DNA from: Planctomycetaceae bacterium UBA4732
Lineage (GTDB): Bacteria > Planctomycetota > Planctomycetia > Gemmatales > Gemmataceae
Reading direction: 5' to 3'
DNA length: 22,506 nt
NCBI GenBank assembly: GCA_002404095.1
Contig: DHJA01000115.1
Span: 694-23,199, forward strand
The first letter of the stretch is position 1, and each line of letters starts with the position of its first letter. Under the pieces are notes generated by a model that worked only from the letters and a program-made list of their open reading frames with translations, did not search any database and had not been told where the DNA came from. The position numbers were made by a program, and so were the translations under genes. Of this stretch, positions 7,335 to 14,707 are shown piece by piece.

Positions 7335-9500
7335 CTACTTAGCTTTCTCCCGTTCCAGCAAGAATTCGGCCTTCAACAAGAAAGCCTCTCCGTCAGCCGC
7401 ATCGGCCGGAACAATCTTGTTCGCGTCCACGTCCACCTTTTCATTCACTATCTTCATGAAATCCTTAACACGGCGAAGGTGGGCCTCGTATGTCGCCACG
7501 CGATCCGCTTGCGTCGTGCGTCCTTCCAACTCGGCGTCTAACAAACGCTGTAAGGCGTCGATGACCGTCCCGACGGTAACCTTACCCGCTGCAAACGGTT
7601 CATAATGCAGCCGAAACGCCTCTTTCGCTCCGTCGCGCCAGTCCTGGAGCATCCTCTTCTCTCCCCGGCCGTTTCCGTCCACGGACGGTCGCGTGGAATC
7701 GGCCGGCTTCGCGCCGGCCGGGGCGACCGCCGAAGCGCGCTTCAGGGTGGTTATGGTGTTCTGGTTGGTGCGCTTTGCGGCGAATTCCGTCGGCCTAACC
7801 TCGTCCGGAGGGCGACAGACTGTCAAAATATCCCCTTCAAGGCTATATAATAGCGGAATAATAATCTTGCCCAAGTTCATGGGCAATTGGCCAACGCTTA
7901 GCTCGGTCTCATCCATTTGCTTTGGCGTTTTGGAGGAATCCACACTGTAAGTGGAAACCTTGTTCCAATCAGGTCCCCACTGACGAAGCAGCCGATCCCC
8001 TTTGAATACCCACTTCATCGGCGGATCTGAATACGCTTTCTTCCAGTAGGGGTCGTCGAGGACTTGCCTGCCTCCCCTCTCAATTCCGATCACCTGCCAT
8101 GTCCCCTGAAGGGCGTCGTTGTCATCCGGCGGTTTGCCCGCCGCCTTTTTGTCTTCCTTCGACTTTTCCTCCTTCGGCTTGTCCTTGTCGGCCGGCTGCC
8201 GCTTCAAAATGAGCAATAGAAACCCCGAATTGCTCTTGGTCGCAAGCTCCGTCGGCGCCGGCCCCGAACCGTTCGTAAGGCACAACTTCAGGCGGTCGCC
8301 GTCCAAGGCGTAGAGGCCGTTGATGGTCTTTCCTTTAGCCGGCCCGTCCAAAGGCTTTATCTCGATCACCTTGGGATCCTTCTTTGGGTCCAGCTTGTAG
8401 GAGGATTGACGATTCTCGCCTTTCGGGGGGGTAAAAACAATCTTGTCGGCTGTGATGACCGCCGTGGCATCTTTGATCGCTTCCGATGGCAGCTCTTCGC
8501 CTCCCTGTTCCGCCGAAACGACGGCCCAGGTTCCCTGGATTTTCTCCGCGTCCGAGTCGGCCTTAGACTGGTCTGCGTTTCCCGATGCGGTTTTCATCGG
8601 CGCGGCTTTCGGCGTATCGCCGGGTCCAGCCGCCAACGACCGATAGGCCAGCCCTCCCGCCCCGCCGAGCATTGTCAGCGTCAACGCCAGCGCCGCCAGT
8701 ATTTTCGCCTTTGTCAGTATCATGGTTCGCAATACTCCGTAAGAGAGTTTGACCACCCGCGCCGAAATCAGTCCGCCCGCGACCGCATCGCCGGCCGCGA
8801 ACAACGCCGCACCGCGAATTGTCGCATCCGTCAGGGCCAGCGACGCCGACGCCTTATTTATGACCAGTGCCGTCGTCAGAAGCCCCGCCGACAGCGTGAG
8901 GCCCCGGCGCGTCAGGCGCGTGCGCAGCAACTCGCGGGCGCGCGCCAGCCGGCTCTTGACGGAACCGACCGGCCAGCGCAGTTGCAGCGCCGCCTCTTCG
9001 TTGGTCTTTCCTTCCAGGTAACAGAGGACGACCGCACTCCGGTACTTGTCCGGCAGCCGGCCGACTTCTTCATGGACGAGAGGACGCACATCGGAATAGG
9101 CGCCGTCATCCGCGGCCGCCAGGGCCGTCAGGTCCACGTCGCGTTGTTCGCGCGTCCGTCGGCGGGCCGTCTGGCCGCGCAACCGGACGGCCAGGCGGTA
9201 GGCGACGCCGTACAGCCAGCCGGCGAGCAACGGCTGTCTCTGAATGACGGCCGCCTTGCGGGCCAGCACCAGAAACGTCGCCTGAAAGGCGTCTTCGGCC
9301 TCTTGGGCGTCGCGCACCAGCCGGCGGCAAACGCCCAGCACCATCGGGCCATGGCGCGCCACCAGCGCCGCGAACGCCGGTTCGTCGCGCCGCTTCACGA
9401 AGCGTTCCAATAGCTGAGCGTCCGTCAACGCCAGGTCGCTCTGCAATTTCACCGAGCGGCCGATGCGCCGGATCACTTCGCCAAGACTATCGCCCGTCAC
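7335..9500 (-). CDS. Membrane-anchored ECF sigma factor with two C-terminal TIGR03067 domains
   Basis: This is a 721-residue fusion. Sigma region 2 is at about 36-110 (FAALVARHGPMVLGVC, EAEDAFQATFLVLARK, AGWLYGVAYRLA) and region 4 at about 140-195 (LPDKYRSAVVLCYLEGKT, then a helix-turn-helix around PVGSVKSRLARARELLR). A hydrophobic stretch at about 262-290 (ILAALALTLTMLGGAGGLAY) is the likely single membrane pass. TIGR03067-type beta domains follow at about 321-433 (IQGTWAVVSAEQGG) and 463-580 (LQGTWQVIGIERGG), separated by a Lys/Glu-rich linker. Residues 600-721 form a charged helical tail. The architecture suggests a sigma factor tethered by its own extracytoplasmic sensor; release by proteolysis is inference. 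The GTG at 9500 has GGAGG 7 bases upstream. Confidence 0.9.
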   Translation of the reverse strand: MTGDSLGEVIRRIGRSVKLQSDLALTDAQLLERFVKRRDEPAFAALVARHGPMVLGVCRRLVRDAQEAEDAFQATFLVLARKAAVIQRQPLLAGWLYGVAYRLAVRLRGQTARRRTREQRDVDLTALAAADDGAYSDVRPLVHEEVGRLPDKYRSAVVLCYLEGKTNEEAALQLRWPVGSVKSRLARARELLRTRLTRRGLTLSAGLLTTALVINKASASLALTDATIRGAALFAAGDAVAGGLISARVVKLSYGVLRTMILTKAKILAALALTLTMLGGAGGLAYRSLAAGPGDTPKAAPMKTASGNADQSKADSDAEKIQGTWAVVSAEQGGEELPSEAIKDATAVITADKIVFTPPKGENRQSSYKLDPKKDPKVIEIKPLDGPAKGKTINGLYALDGDRLKLCLTNGSGPAPTELATKSNSGFLLLILKRQPADKDKPKEEKSKEDKKAAGKPPDDNDALQGTWQVIGIERGGRQVLDDPYWKKAYSDPPMKWVFKGDRLLRQWGPDWNKVSTYSVDSSKTPKQMDETELSVGQLPMNLGKIIIPLLYSLEGDILTVCRPPDEVRPTEFAAKRTNQNTITTLKRASAVAPAGAKPADSTRPSVDGNGRGEKRMLQDWRDGAKEAFRLHYEPFAAGKVTVGTVIDALQRLLDAELEGRTTQADRVATYEAHLRRVKDFMKIVNEKVDVDANKIVPADAADGEAFLLKAEFLLEREKAK

Positions 9501-9642
9501 AAGTAATCCTCCCGCCGCGCCCTCTACAAGAATACTGCATCCGGCCGCGTTTTTGGTTCCGCGAGTTTATTTTGGTTACGCCATTGTCGGCGTCGCAATC
9601 TGGATTGTCATTCAAACAGTTGCTAGAGTATTACAGAATGAA

Positions 9643-9706
9643 TTACCAGCCCGGAGCGCAAGCGACGGGTTCAGCTAAACCCGTCGCTTGCGCTCCGGGC
9701 TGGTAA
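9643..9706. repeat. 29-bp perfect inverted repeat with 6-base loop
   Basis: The left arm at 9643-9671 (starting TTACCAGCCCGGAGCGC) is the exact reverse complement of 9678-9706; the loop is CAGCTA. It lies in the 254-base gap between the divergent sigma-factor and GlpF genes. Each arm contains a smaller imperfect hairpin (CCCG ... CGC AA GCG ... CGGG), so it has the same inverted-pair design as the 74-bp palindrome at 17762-17835 but a different sequence. The arms are too long and too GC-rich at both ends for an ordinary terminator without a U tract. Confidence 0.92.
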
Positions 9707-9754
9707 GCAAAAGCTATTAAGTCTTACTCTCCCGTATTTCTCAAGGATCATCGG

Positions 9755-10636
9755 ATGGCGGTCCACGTTAGCCCGTTGCCGGCGCGGTGCTTCGCCGAAG
9801 CCTTTGGCACTTTCCTTCTAGTTTTCTTCGGTTGCGGCGCGGTCCACGTCGCCGTCCTGACCGGAGAGCTTGCCGGCCTTTGGCAGGTGGCCGTCGTCTG
9901 GGCCGTGGCCATCATGCTGGCCATTTACATCGTCGGCGGCGTTAGCGGCGCCCACATCAACCCAGCCATTACTCTATCCCTAGCCGTGTGGGGACAGTTC
10001 GCCTGGCGCGACGTGGCCTTTTATATTGTCAGTCAATTCGTCGGCGCTTTTGGCGCCGCCGCTCTATTGTTCTTCCTTTTCGGCCCGTTTCTGGCCGAAA
10101 GAGAGCGCATCAAGCATGTCGTGCGCGGCCAGCCGGGCAGCGAGATCACGGCCATGTGCTACGGCGAATATTTTCCCAACTCAGGCCGTATGGCCGGCGG
10201 AATCGAAGTATACAATCGCAATGAACACGAGCACCTCAACGGCTTGGTGTCCGTGCCGGCCGCGTTCACGGCCGAGACTTTGGGGACGATGGTGCTGGCC
10301 CTGGTCGTGTTTGCCGTCACGGACCCGCGCAACATCGCCGCGCCTGCCGGCCGTCTGGCCCCCGTCTTCATCGGGCTGACCGTGGCCGCGCTTATCGCCG
10401 TCATTGCCCCGTTGACTCAGGCGTGTTTCAATCCGGCCCGCGACTTCGGCCCGCGCGTTTTCGCCGCCCTCGCCGGTTGGGGCCAAATCGCCCTACCAGG
10501 ACCGCGCGGCATGGGCACGTTCACCGTTTACCTGATCGCGCCCATCCTCGGCGCCATTCTCGGCGGCGGATTCTATCGGTACTTAATTCAGCCGGCTCTG
10601 CCCGTTCTGTTGGAAGAAAGGAACTCCCTGCCGTGA
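9755..10636 (+). CDS. glpF: Glycerol-facilitator-type MIP channel
   Basis: This 293-residue inner-membrane channel has the two MIP motifs: SGAHINPAIT (NPA at 69-71) and FNPARDFGPR (NPARD at 226-230). The Asp after the NPAR arginine is the usual marker of aquaglyceroporins, so glycerol or a similar small neutral solute is likely. An unusually long hydrophilic loop (about 112-165) lies between helices 3 and 4 and contains several charged residues and one Cys. The start is preceded by AAGGA. It is followed without a gap by the transglutaminase gene (GTGA overlap), so it heads an operon. No glycerol kinase or glycerol-3-phosphate dehydrogenase is visible nearby, so a role in glycerol catabolism is not supported by context. 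Confidence 0.88.
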   Translation: MAVHVSPLPARCFAEAFGTFLLVFFGCGAVHVAVLTGELAGLWQVAVVWAVAIMLAIYIVGGVSGAHINPAITLSLAVWGQFAWRDVAFYIVSQFVGAFGAAALLFFLFGPFLAERERIKHVVRGQPGSEITAMCYGEYFPNSGRMAGGIEVYNRNEHEHLNGLVSVPAAFTAETLGTMVLALVVFAVTDPRNIAAPAGRLAPVFIGLTVAALIAVIAPLTQACFNPARDFGPRVFAALAGWGQIALPGPRGMGTFTVYLIAPILGAILGGGFYRYLIQPALPVLLEERNSLP

Positions 10637-11778
10637 GAAAAGCCTTTGCCATTATAACGCTCGCGCTTGGCACGGCGGGCGGACTGGTCCGATCAGCCGA
10701 CGCTCCGAAACTCGACCCCGACTCTCCGTACACGGCGGAGCAGAGCAACCCCGTCACCTACGACGTGGATTTCGCGGCGGTGGTCACGGCCCCGAATCAC
10801 GCCAAGGTACTCAAAGTCTGGCTGCCGCTGCCGCAGACCGATTCCGCCCAACAGGTAGAGGAAAAGGGGCTGAGTACGTTCCCAATGAAGGTGGAACCGC
10901 AAATCGGCAAGGAGAAAGCCTTCGGCAATCAATTCGCCTATTTCGAGTTTACCAAGCCCGAAGGGGCGCAAATGGTGCGCCACCAGTTCAAAATCACCGT
11001 CCATGAACTGCACTGGAACCTAAATTCGGAGAAGGTCACGCGCGTCGCGCGTTGGCCGGATTCGTTCACCCCGTACTTGCGTAGTGACAAGAGCGTCGTG
11101 GTGGACGACCGCCTGCGCAAAGTCCTCAAGGAAGTCGAGCCGGAGTCGCACGGCCCGGCGAAAGATCTGACCGATGTGATGGAATGGGTCGATAATCACC
11201 TGACCTATGACCACGCGCGAGCCTCTCTCCAAGCCAGTTCGGAACACGCGCTCGACGCCCAGGCCGGCCATTGCAGCGACTATCACGGCCTGTGCGCCGC
11301 CTTCGGCCGCGCCTTGGGTTTTCCCACGCGCGTGACCTACGGCATCAACCCGTTCCCGAAGAACTCGCCGTCGCACTGCAAGCTGGAAGCCTACATGCCG
11401 CCTTACGGCTGGGTCAGTTTCGACGTTTCGGAGACGCAGCTTCTTATCAACGCGATCAAGAAAGATAAGGAGTTGGGCGACACGAAAAAGGCCGAATTGA
11501 TTGCGGCGGCAACGGCCCGGCTGTTGCACGGCTTCCGCGACAACACCTGGTTTTTGCAGACGAAGGGGACGGACTACGATCTCGCGCCGCCGGCCGCCAA
11601 GCGCGCCGCCGTGGTGCGGACGATCTATGCCGAAGCCGACGGCGTCGCCCTGCCGGACCCCGACCCGGCCAACCCGAACCAGACCGGCTTCGCCTGGATG
11701 ACCTTGCACAAGTACACGCCCGACAAAGTCGTAGCGTACCCGTTCAAAGACTGGAGCAGCCTGCTTAACCACAAGTGA
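10633..11778 (+). CDS. Secreted transglutaminase-like (papain-fold) protein
   Basis: This 381-residue protein starts at GTG 10633, overlapping the channel stop. A signal peptide runs to about residue 24 (RKAFAIITLALGTAGG ... SADA). An N-terminal beta domain (about 40-150) precedes a transglutaminase-core fold. The catalytic triad is visible as C214 in AGHCSDYHG, H248 in SHCKLEAY and D264 in FDVSE. The family contains peptidases and amide-bond-forming or -breaking enzymes, so the reaction cannot be fixed. The frame is open back to 10423, but that part is the channel read in another frame. It acts outside the cytoplasm, unlike the channel and the GTPase that flank it. Confidence 0.87.
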   Translation: MRKAFAIITLALGTAGGLVRSADAPKLDPDSPYTAEQSNPVTYDVDFAAVVTAPNHAKVLKVWLPLPQTDSAQQVEEKGLSTFPMKVEPQIGKEKAFGNQFAYFEFTKPEGAQMVRHQFKITVHELHWNLNSEKVTRVARWPDSFTPYLRSDKSVVVDDRLRKVLKEVEPESHGPAKDLTDVMEWVDNHLTYDHARASLQASSEHALDAQAGHCSDYHGLCAAFGRALGFPTRVTYGINPFPKNSPSHCKLEAYMPPYGWVSFDVSETQLLINAIKKDKELGDTKKAELIAAATARLLHGFRDNTWFLQTKGTDYDLAPPAAKRAAVVRTIYAEADGVALPDPDPANPNQTGFAWMTLHKYTPDKVVAYPFKDWSSLLNHK

Positions 11779-11787
11779 GAAACATCT

Positions 11788-12891
11788 ATGAAACGACTCC
11801 GTTTTATCCTCATTGGCGGCTTCCTCGGCGCCGGCAAGACCACGGCGATGGCTCGCCTCGCCCGCCACTACATGGAACGCGGTCAGCGCGTCGGCCTCGT
11901 GACCAACGACCAGGCCCAAGACCTCGTGGACACCAACAGCCTGCGGGCGCAGGGGTTCCACACCGAAGAAGTGGCCGGCGCCTGCTTCTGCTGCCGCTTC
12001 GACGACCTCGTCGGCAAGGTAAGCTTGTTACAGGGCGGCGAACGGCCTGACGTGATCATCGCCGAGCCGGTCGGCAGCTGCACTGATCTCGTCGCCACGG
12101 TCGTGCAGCCGCTCCGCGACCTCTACGGCGACCGCTTCGAGGTCGCCCCGTATCCCGTGCTGTTCAAGCCGAGCCAGGGGCTGCGCATCCTGCGCAACGA
12201 AACCGGCACTGGCTTCTCTCCCAAGGCGGCCTACATCTTCCGTAAACAGCTCGAAGAAGCCGACGCCATCCTAATCAACCGCATCGACGAGATGTCGCCG
12301 GCCGAACTTACGGAATTAGCCGCGTTAACGGCCAAAGAGTATCCCAATACGCCGGTATTGCAGATGTCGGCGAAGACCGGTCAGGGGTTCGAGGGGTTGA
12401 CGGAATTGCTGGACCAGAAAGGGGCGTTTGGCCGGAAGATCCTCGACATCGACTATGACGTATACGCCGAAGGCGAGGCCGAGATGGGTTGGCTCAACGC
12501 GGCGGCACAAGTGACAGCGCCACGGCCGTTCGACCTGGACGGGATGCTGATGAAGTTGGTGGGCCGGTTGCGAGAAGGGTTCGGCAAGCTGGGTCTGGAA
12601 CCCGGCCACCTCAAGGTCATCGGCTTACGCGAAGGCTCATTCGGCGTGGCCAACCTGGTGAGCAGCAACATGCAGCCGGAACTGTCGTTGCCGTCGCGCG
12701 GGCAAGTCGCGGAAGCGGAAGTGATCGTCAACGCCCGCGTCGCCGCCGACCCTGCCATGATCGAACAGCAGGTGCGCCAGGCGCTGACCACGGTGAGCCA
12801 GGAATTCGGGGCGAAAGTGGAGGTACGTTCGCTGCAAAGTTTCCGCCCCGGCCGGCCGACGCCTACGCATCGTTATGCAATGGCAAAGTGA
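11788..12891 (+). CDS. CobW/COG0523-type G3E GTPase (metal chaperone-like)
   Basis: This 367-residue cytoplasmic GTPase has Walker A GGFLGAGKTT (10-19), the metal-binding CxCC motif CFCC (66-69) and IAEPVGSCTD (91-100, the Walker B/Glu region of the family). The G4 motif is NRID (164-167), a variant of NKxD. The C-terminal half (about 230-367) differs from the usual CobW_C domain and has no His-rich metal tail. The family delivers zinc, cobalt or iron to client proteins, so a metal-related role is likely. It starts 9 bases after the transglutaminase stop and is probably co-transcribed with it and the channel. The client is unknown. Confidence 0.87.
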   Translation: MKRLRFILIGGFLGAGKTTAMARLARHYMERGQRVGLVTNDQAQDLVDTNSLRAQGFHTEEVAGACFCCRFDDLVGKVSLLQGGERPDVIIAEPVGSCTDLVATVVQPLRDLYGDRFEVAPYPVLFKPSQGLRILRNETGTGFSPKAAYIFRKQLEEADAILINRIDEMSPAELTELAALTAKEYPNTPVLQMSAKTGQGFEGLTELLDQKGAFGRKILDIDYDVYAEGEAEMGWLNAAAQVTAPRPFDLDGMLMKLVGRLREGFGKLGLEPGHLKVIGLREGSFGVANLVSSNMQPELSLPSRGQVAEAEVIVNARVAADPAMIEQQVRQALTTVSQEFGAKVEVRSLQSFRPGRPTPTHRYAMAK

Positions 12892-12917
12892 GATAGCACT
12901 GGTGAGCATCCGCGCCT

Positions 12918-12968
12918 GGCGAGCCGCCGGGTTTATCCCGGCGGGCGGACAGCGGGGATGAACCCCGC
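12918..12968. repeat. Tandem GC-rich hairpins with GGCGAG foot
   Basis: GGCGAG (12918-12923) is followed by stem CCGCCGGG (12924-12931), loop TTTAT and CCCGGCGG (12937-12944). A second stem, GCGGGG (12952-12957), loop ATGAA, CCCCGC (12963-12968), follows at once and is trailed by CCCTCGC. The structure fills the 138-base gap after the GTPase and may end its transcript, though no U tract follows. The foot and hairpin plan match the elements at 1-26 and 17762-17835. Confidence 0.75.
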
Positions 12969-13029
12969 CCCTCGCTTTCTACAATACTACTTGGCCGCTT
13001 CGATCTCTCCCGCCAAGGGTTATCCCGCC

Positions 13030-14319
13030 ATGAAACTCTTTCCTGCCGTTCACAGGTCGCTTTTTCCCACATTTCTCATCCTTGTCGCAGTCGGCGCCGC
13101 GACGGCTGAGAATTGGCCGCAGTGGCGCGGCCCCGATAACGATGGCCTCAGCGGTGAAACCCATCTGCCCACGAAATGGAGCGCCACGGAGAACGTCGCC
13201 TGGAAACTGCCGTTGCCGGGCAGTGGCGGCTCGACGCCGGCCGTCTGGGGCGACCGCGTTTTCATCACCTGCCAGGACGGCGGCGATGTTGTTCTGCTCT
13301 GCGTTGGCACGGACGGCAAAGAGGTTTGGCACCAAAAAGTCGGCGCGGGCGCCGGCAAGACCGGGCCTGGCGGCGACGAAGGCAACGGCGCGTCAGCCTC
13401 CCCCAGCACCGACGGCAAGTACGTTTACGCTTTCACCGGCGCCGGCGACTTGGCATGCTTCGACTTCGACGGTCATGAAGTTTGGAAATGCAACGCCCAG
13501 GAGCGCTATGGTAAATTTAAGATGCAATGGGGCTTTCATTCGACCCCCCTGCTCGACGGCGACCGGCTCTATTTGCAGCTTTTTCACTCCGGCGCGCACT
13601 TATTGATTGCGCTCGACAAAACCGACGGCAAGGAAGTCTGGAAGGCCGAACGGAAGAGCGACGGCCGCGCGGAGAACGAACAGTCCTACGCTTCTCTGGT
13701 GATGTGGCGCAAGGGCAAGGACGCCTACCTGATCGCCCACGGCGACGACTACGCCACAGCCCACCGTCTCAGCGACGGCTCGGAAATCTGGCGCGTCGGC
13801 GGGCTGAATCCGAAGGATCATTATCGTAACGACCTCCGTTTTGTCGCTTCCCCTGTGGCCTCGCCCGACCTGATCGTCGTCCCCTCGGCCAAGGACCATG
13901 CGGTCGTCGGCGTCAAGCCGGACGCCACGGGCTTGGTCGAAGACGGCAGTCCATTTCAGCAATGGCGCCTGCCGAAGGGTACACCCGACGTGCCCTCGCC
14001 GCTCATCTACGACGGCCTGGTCTATCTGTGCCGAGAAGACGGCCATCTCGTTTGCCTGGACGCTAAGACTGGCGAGGAGAAGTACAACCAACGGCTGCAC
14101 CCGTCGCGCTACCGGGCATCGCCGGTGGTTGCTGACGGCAACATCTATCTAACCGCGCGCGACGGCGTGGTCACCGTCGTAAAGGCCGGCGCCAAGTTTG
14201 AGCAAGTGGCCGTCAATACGCTGCCGGACCAGTTCGCCGCATCTCCCGCCGTTTCCAGCGGCCGCATTTATTTCCACGGTTTTAACGCGCTTTACGCGAT
14301 CGGGCCAAAAGGAAAGTGA
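13030..14319 (+). CDS. Secreted PQQ-like beta-propeller protein
   Basis: This 429-residue protein has an N-terminal signal peptide (MKLFPAVHRSLFPTF ... ATA, cleavage before ENWPQWRGP). It then has repeated propeller blades with the typical pattern: W-K-LPLPGSGGSTPAVWGDRV, LLCVGTDGKEVWHQ, YVYAFTGAGDLACFDFDGHE, LIALDKTDGKEVWK, YLCREDGHLVCLDAKTGEEK and IYFHGFNALYAIG. The WPQWRGPxxDG opening is characteristic of planctomycete PQQ-binding-like propellers. It is a probable periplasmic scaffold or binding protein; no dehydrogenase domain is attached. I chose the ATG at 13030 (signal peptide) over the upstream ATG at 12958, which lies inside a hairpin. It is separated from the preceding operon by hairpins, so it may have its own promoter. 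Confidence 0.88.
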   Translation: MKLFPAVHRSLFPTFLILVAVGAATAENWPQWRGPDNDGLSGETHLPTKWSATENVAWKLPLPGSGGSTPAVWGDRVFITCQDGGDVVLLCVGTDGKEVWHQKVGAGAGKTGPGGDEGNGASASPSTDGKYVYAFTGAGDLACFDFDGHEVWKCNAQERYGKFKMQWGFHSTPLLDGDRLYLQLFHSGAHLLIALDKTDGKEVWKAERKSDGRAENEQSYASLVMWRKGKDAYLIAHGDDYATAHRLSDGSEIWRVGGLNPKDHYRNDLRFVASPVASPDLIVVPSAKDHAVVGVKPDATGLVEDGSPFQQWRLPKGTPDVPSPLIYDGLVYLCREDGHLVCLDAKTGEEKYNQRLHPSRYRASPVVADGNIYLTARDGVVTVVKAGAKFEQVAVNTLPDQFAASPAVSSGRIYFHGFNALYAIGPKGK

Positions 14320-14373
14320 TCGCGTTCGCCTCCTGATTCCCGAACTCGCTCGCTGACACCGTCCCACCATCAG

Positions 14374-14391
14374 GGGGGCTGACGCGCCCCC
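14374..14391. repeat. Short GC hairpin at the broken end of the TetR remnant
   Basis: GGGGGC (14374-14379), loop TGACGC, and GCCCCC (14386-14391) form a 6-bp stem. It resembles a degenerate copy of the hairpin at 1-20 (GGGGGC, TTAC, GCCCCC) but lacks a clear GGCGAG foot. It lies about 20 bases before recognisable TetR-family homology starts. The rest of the 14320-14407 gap shows nothing else. Confidence 0.45.
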
Positions 14392-14407
14392 TCTCTTCGC
14401 TTCCGCT

Positions 14408-14707
14408 TGCGCCGAGTGGGTCCGCGACTACGTCCGGCCGAACGCGGAAGTGCTAACGGGTATCTTGGAGGAACTGTTGCCGCCAGGGACGACGCCCTTC
14501 AAGCGCTACCTAACCGGCTTCAGCATCATGGGTCAATGTCTCCACTACATGCACTGCAAGCCGGTGGTCCAGTTGCTCATGGGCGATGAATACGCCCAGA
14601 TCACCCCGGAAGCGGTGGCGGCGCACGTCACGGAATTCAGTCTCGCGGCCCTGGGGTTGAAGGCGCCGCGACCGAAGACGGCCCGCGCGGCACGAGGGAA
14701 ATCATGA
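14408..14707 (+). pseudogene. C-terminal remnant of a TetR-family (CecR/YbiH-type) regulator
   Basis: Homology is only to the C-terminal ligand domain (DUF1956/TetR_C_7 type): EWVRDYVRPNAEVLTGILEE, then FSIMGQCLHYMHCKPVVQLL, ITPEAVAAHVTEFSLAALGL. The N-terminal helix-turn-helix is missing: the frame is closed by a stop at 14354-14356 and nothing upstream resembles a DNA-binding domain. A GTG at 14450 could start an 85-residue peptide, but it could not bind DNA on its own. The remnant overlaps the permease start as ATGA. In Escherichia coli the CecR regulator adjoins the YbhGFSR exporter, and the same neighbourhood is seen here. The exporter has therefore probably lost its local repressor. Confidence 0.75.

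Noticed and set aside
7846..7851. TATAAT motif
   Set aside because: It lies inside the sigma-factor coding region, antisense to it, with no -35 and no gene that would use it.
8406..9413. Long plus-strand frame opposite the sigma factor (335 residues)
   Set aside because: It is Arg/Gln-rich with no recognisable domain and lies fully antisense to a well-supported sigma factor, so it is a GC-driven shadow.
11020..11961. Long minus-strand frame opposite the transglutaminase gene (313 residues)
   Set aside because: Composition is typical of antisense frames in GC-rich DNA; the plus strand encodes a protein with a signal peptide and catalytic triad.
12958..13029. Upstream ATG for the PQQ propeller gene
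   Set aside because: The ATG is in the loop of a hairpin and the added residues would hide the clear signal peptide that begins at 13030.
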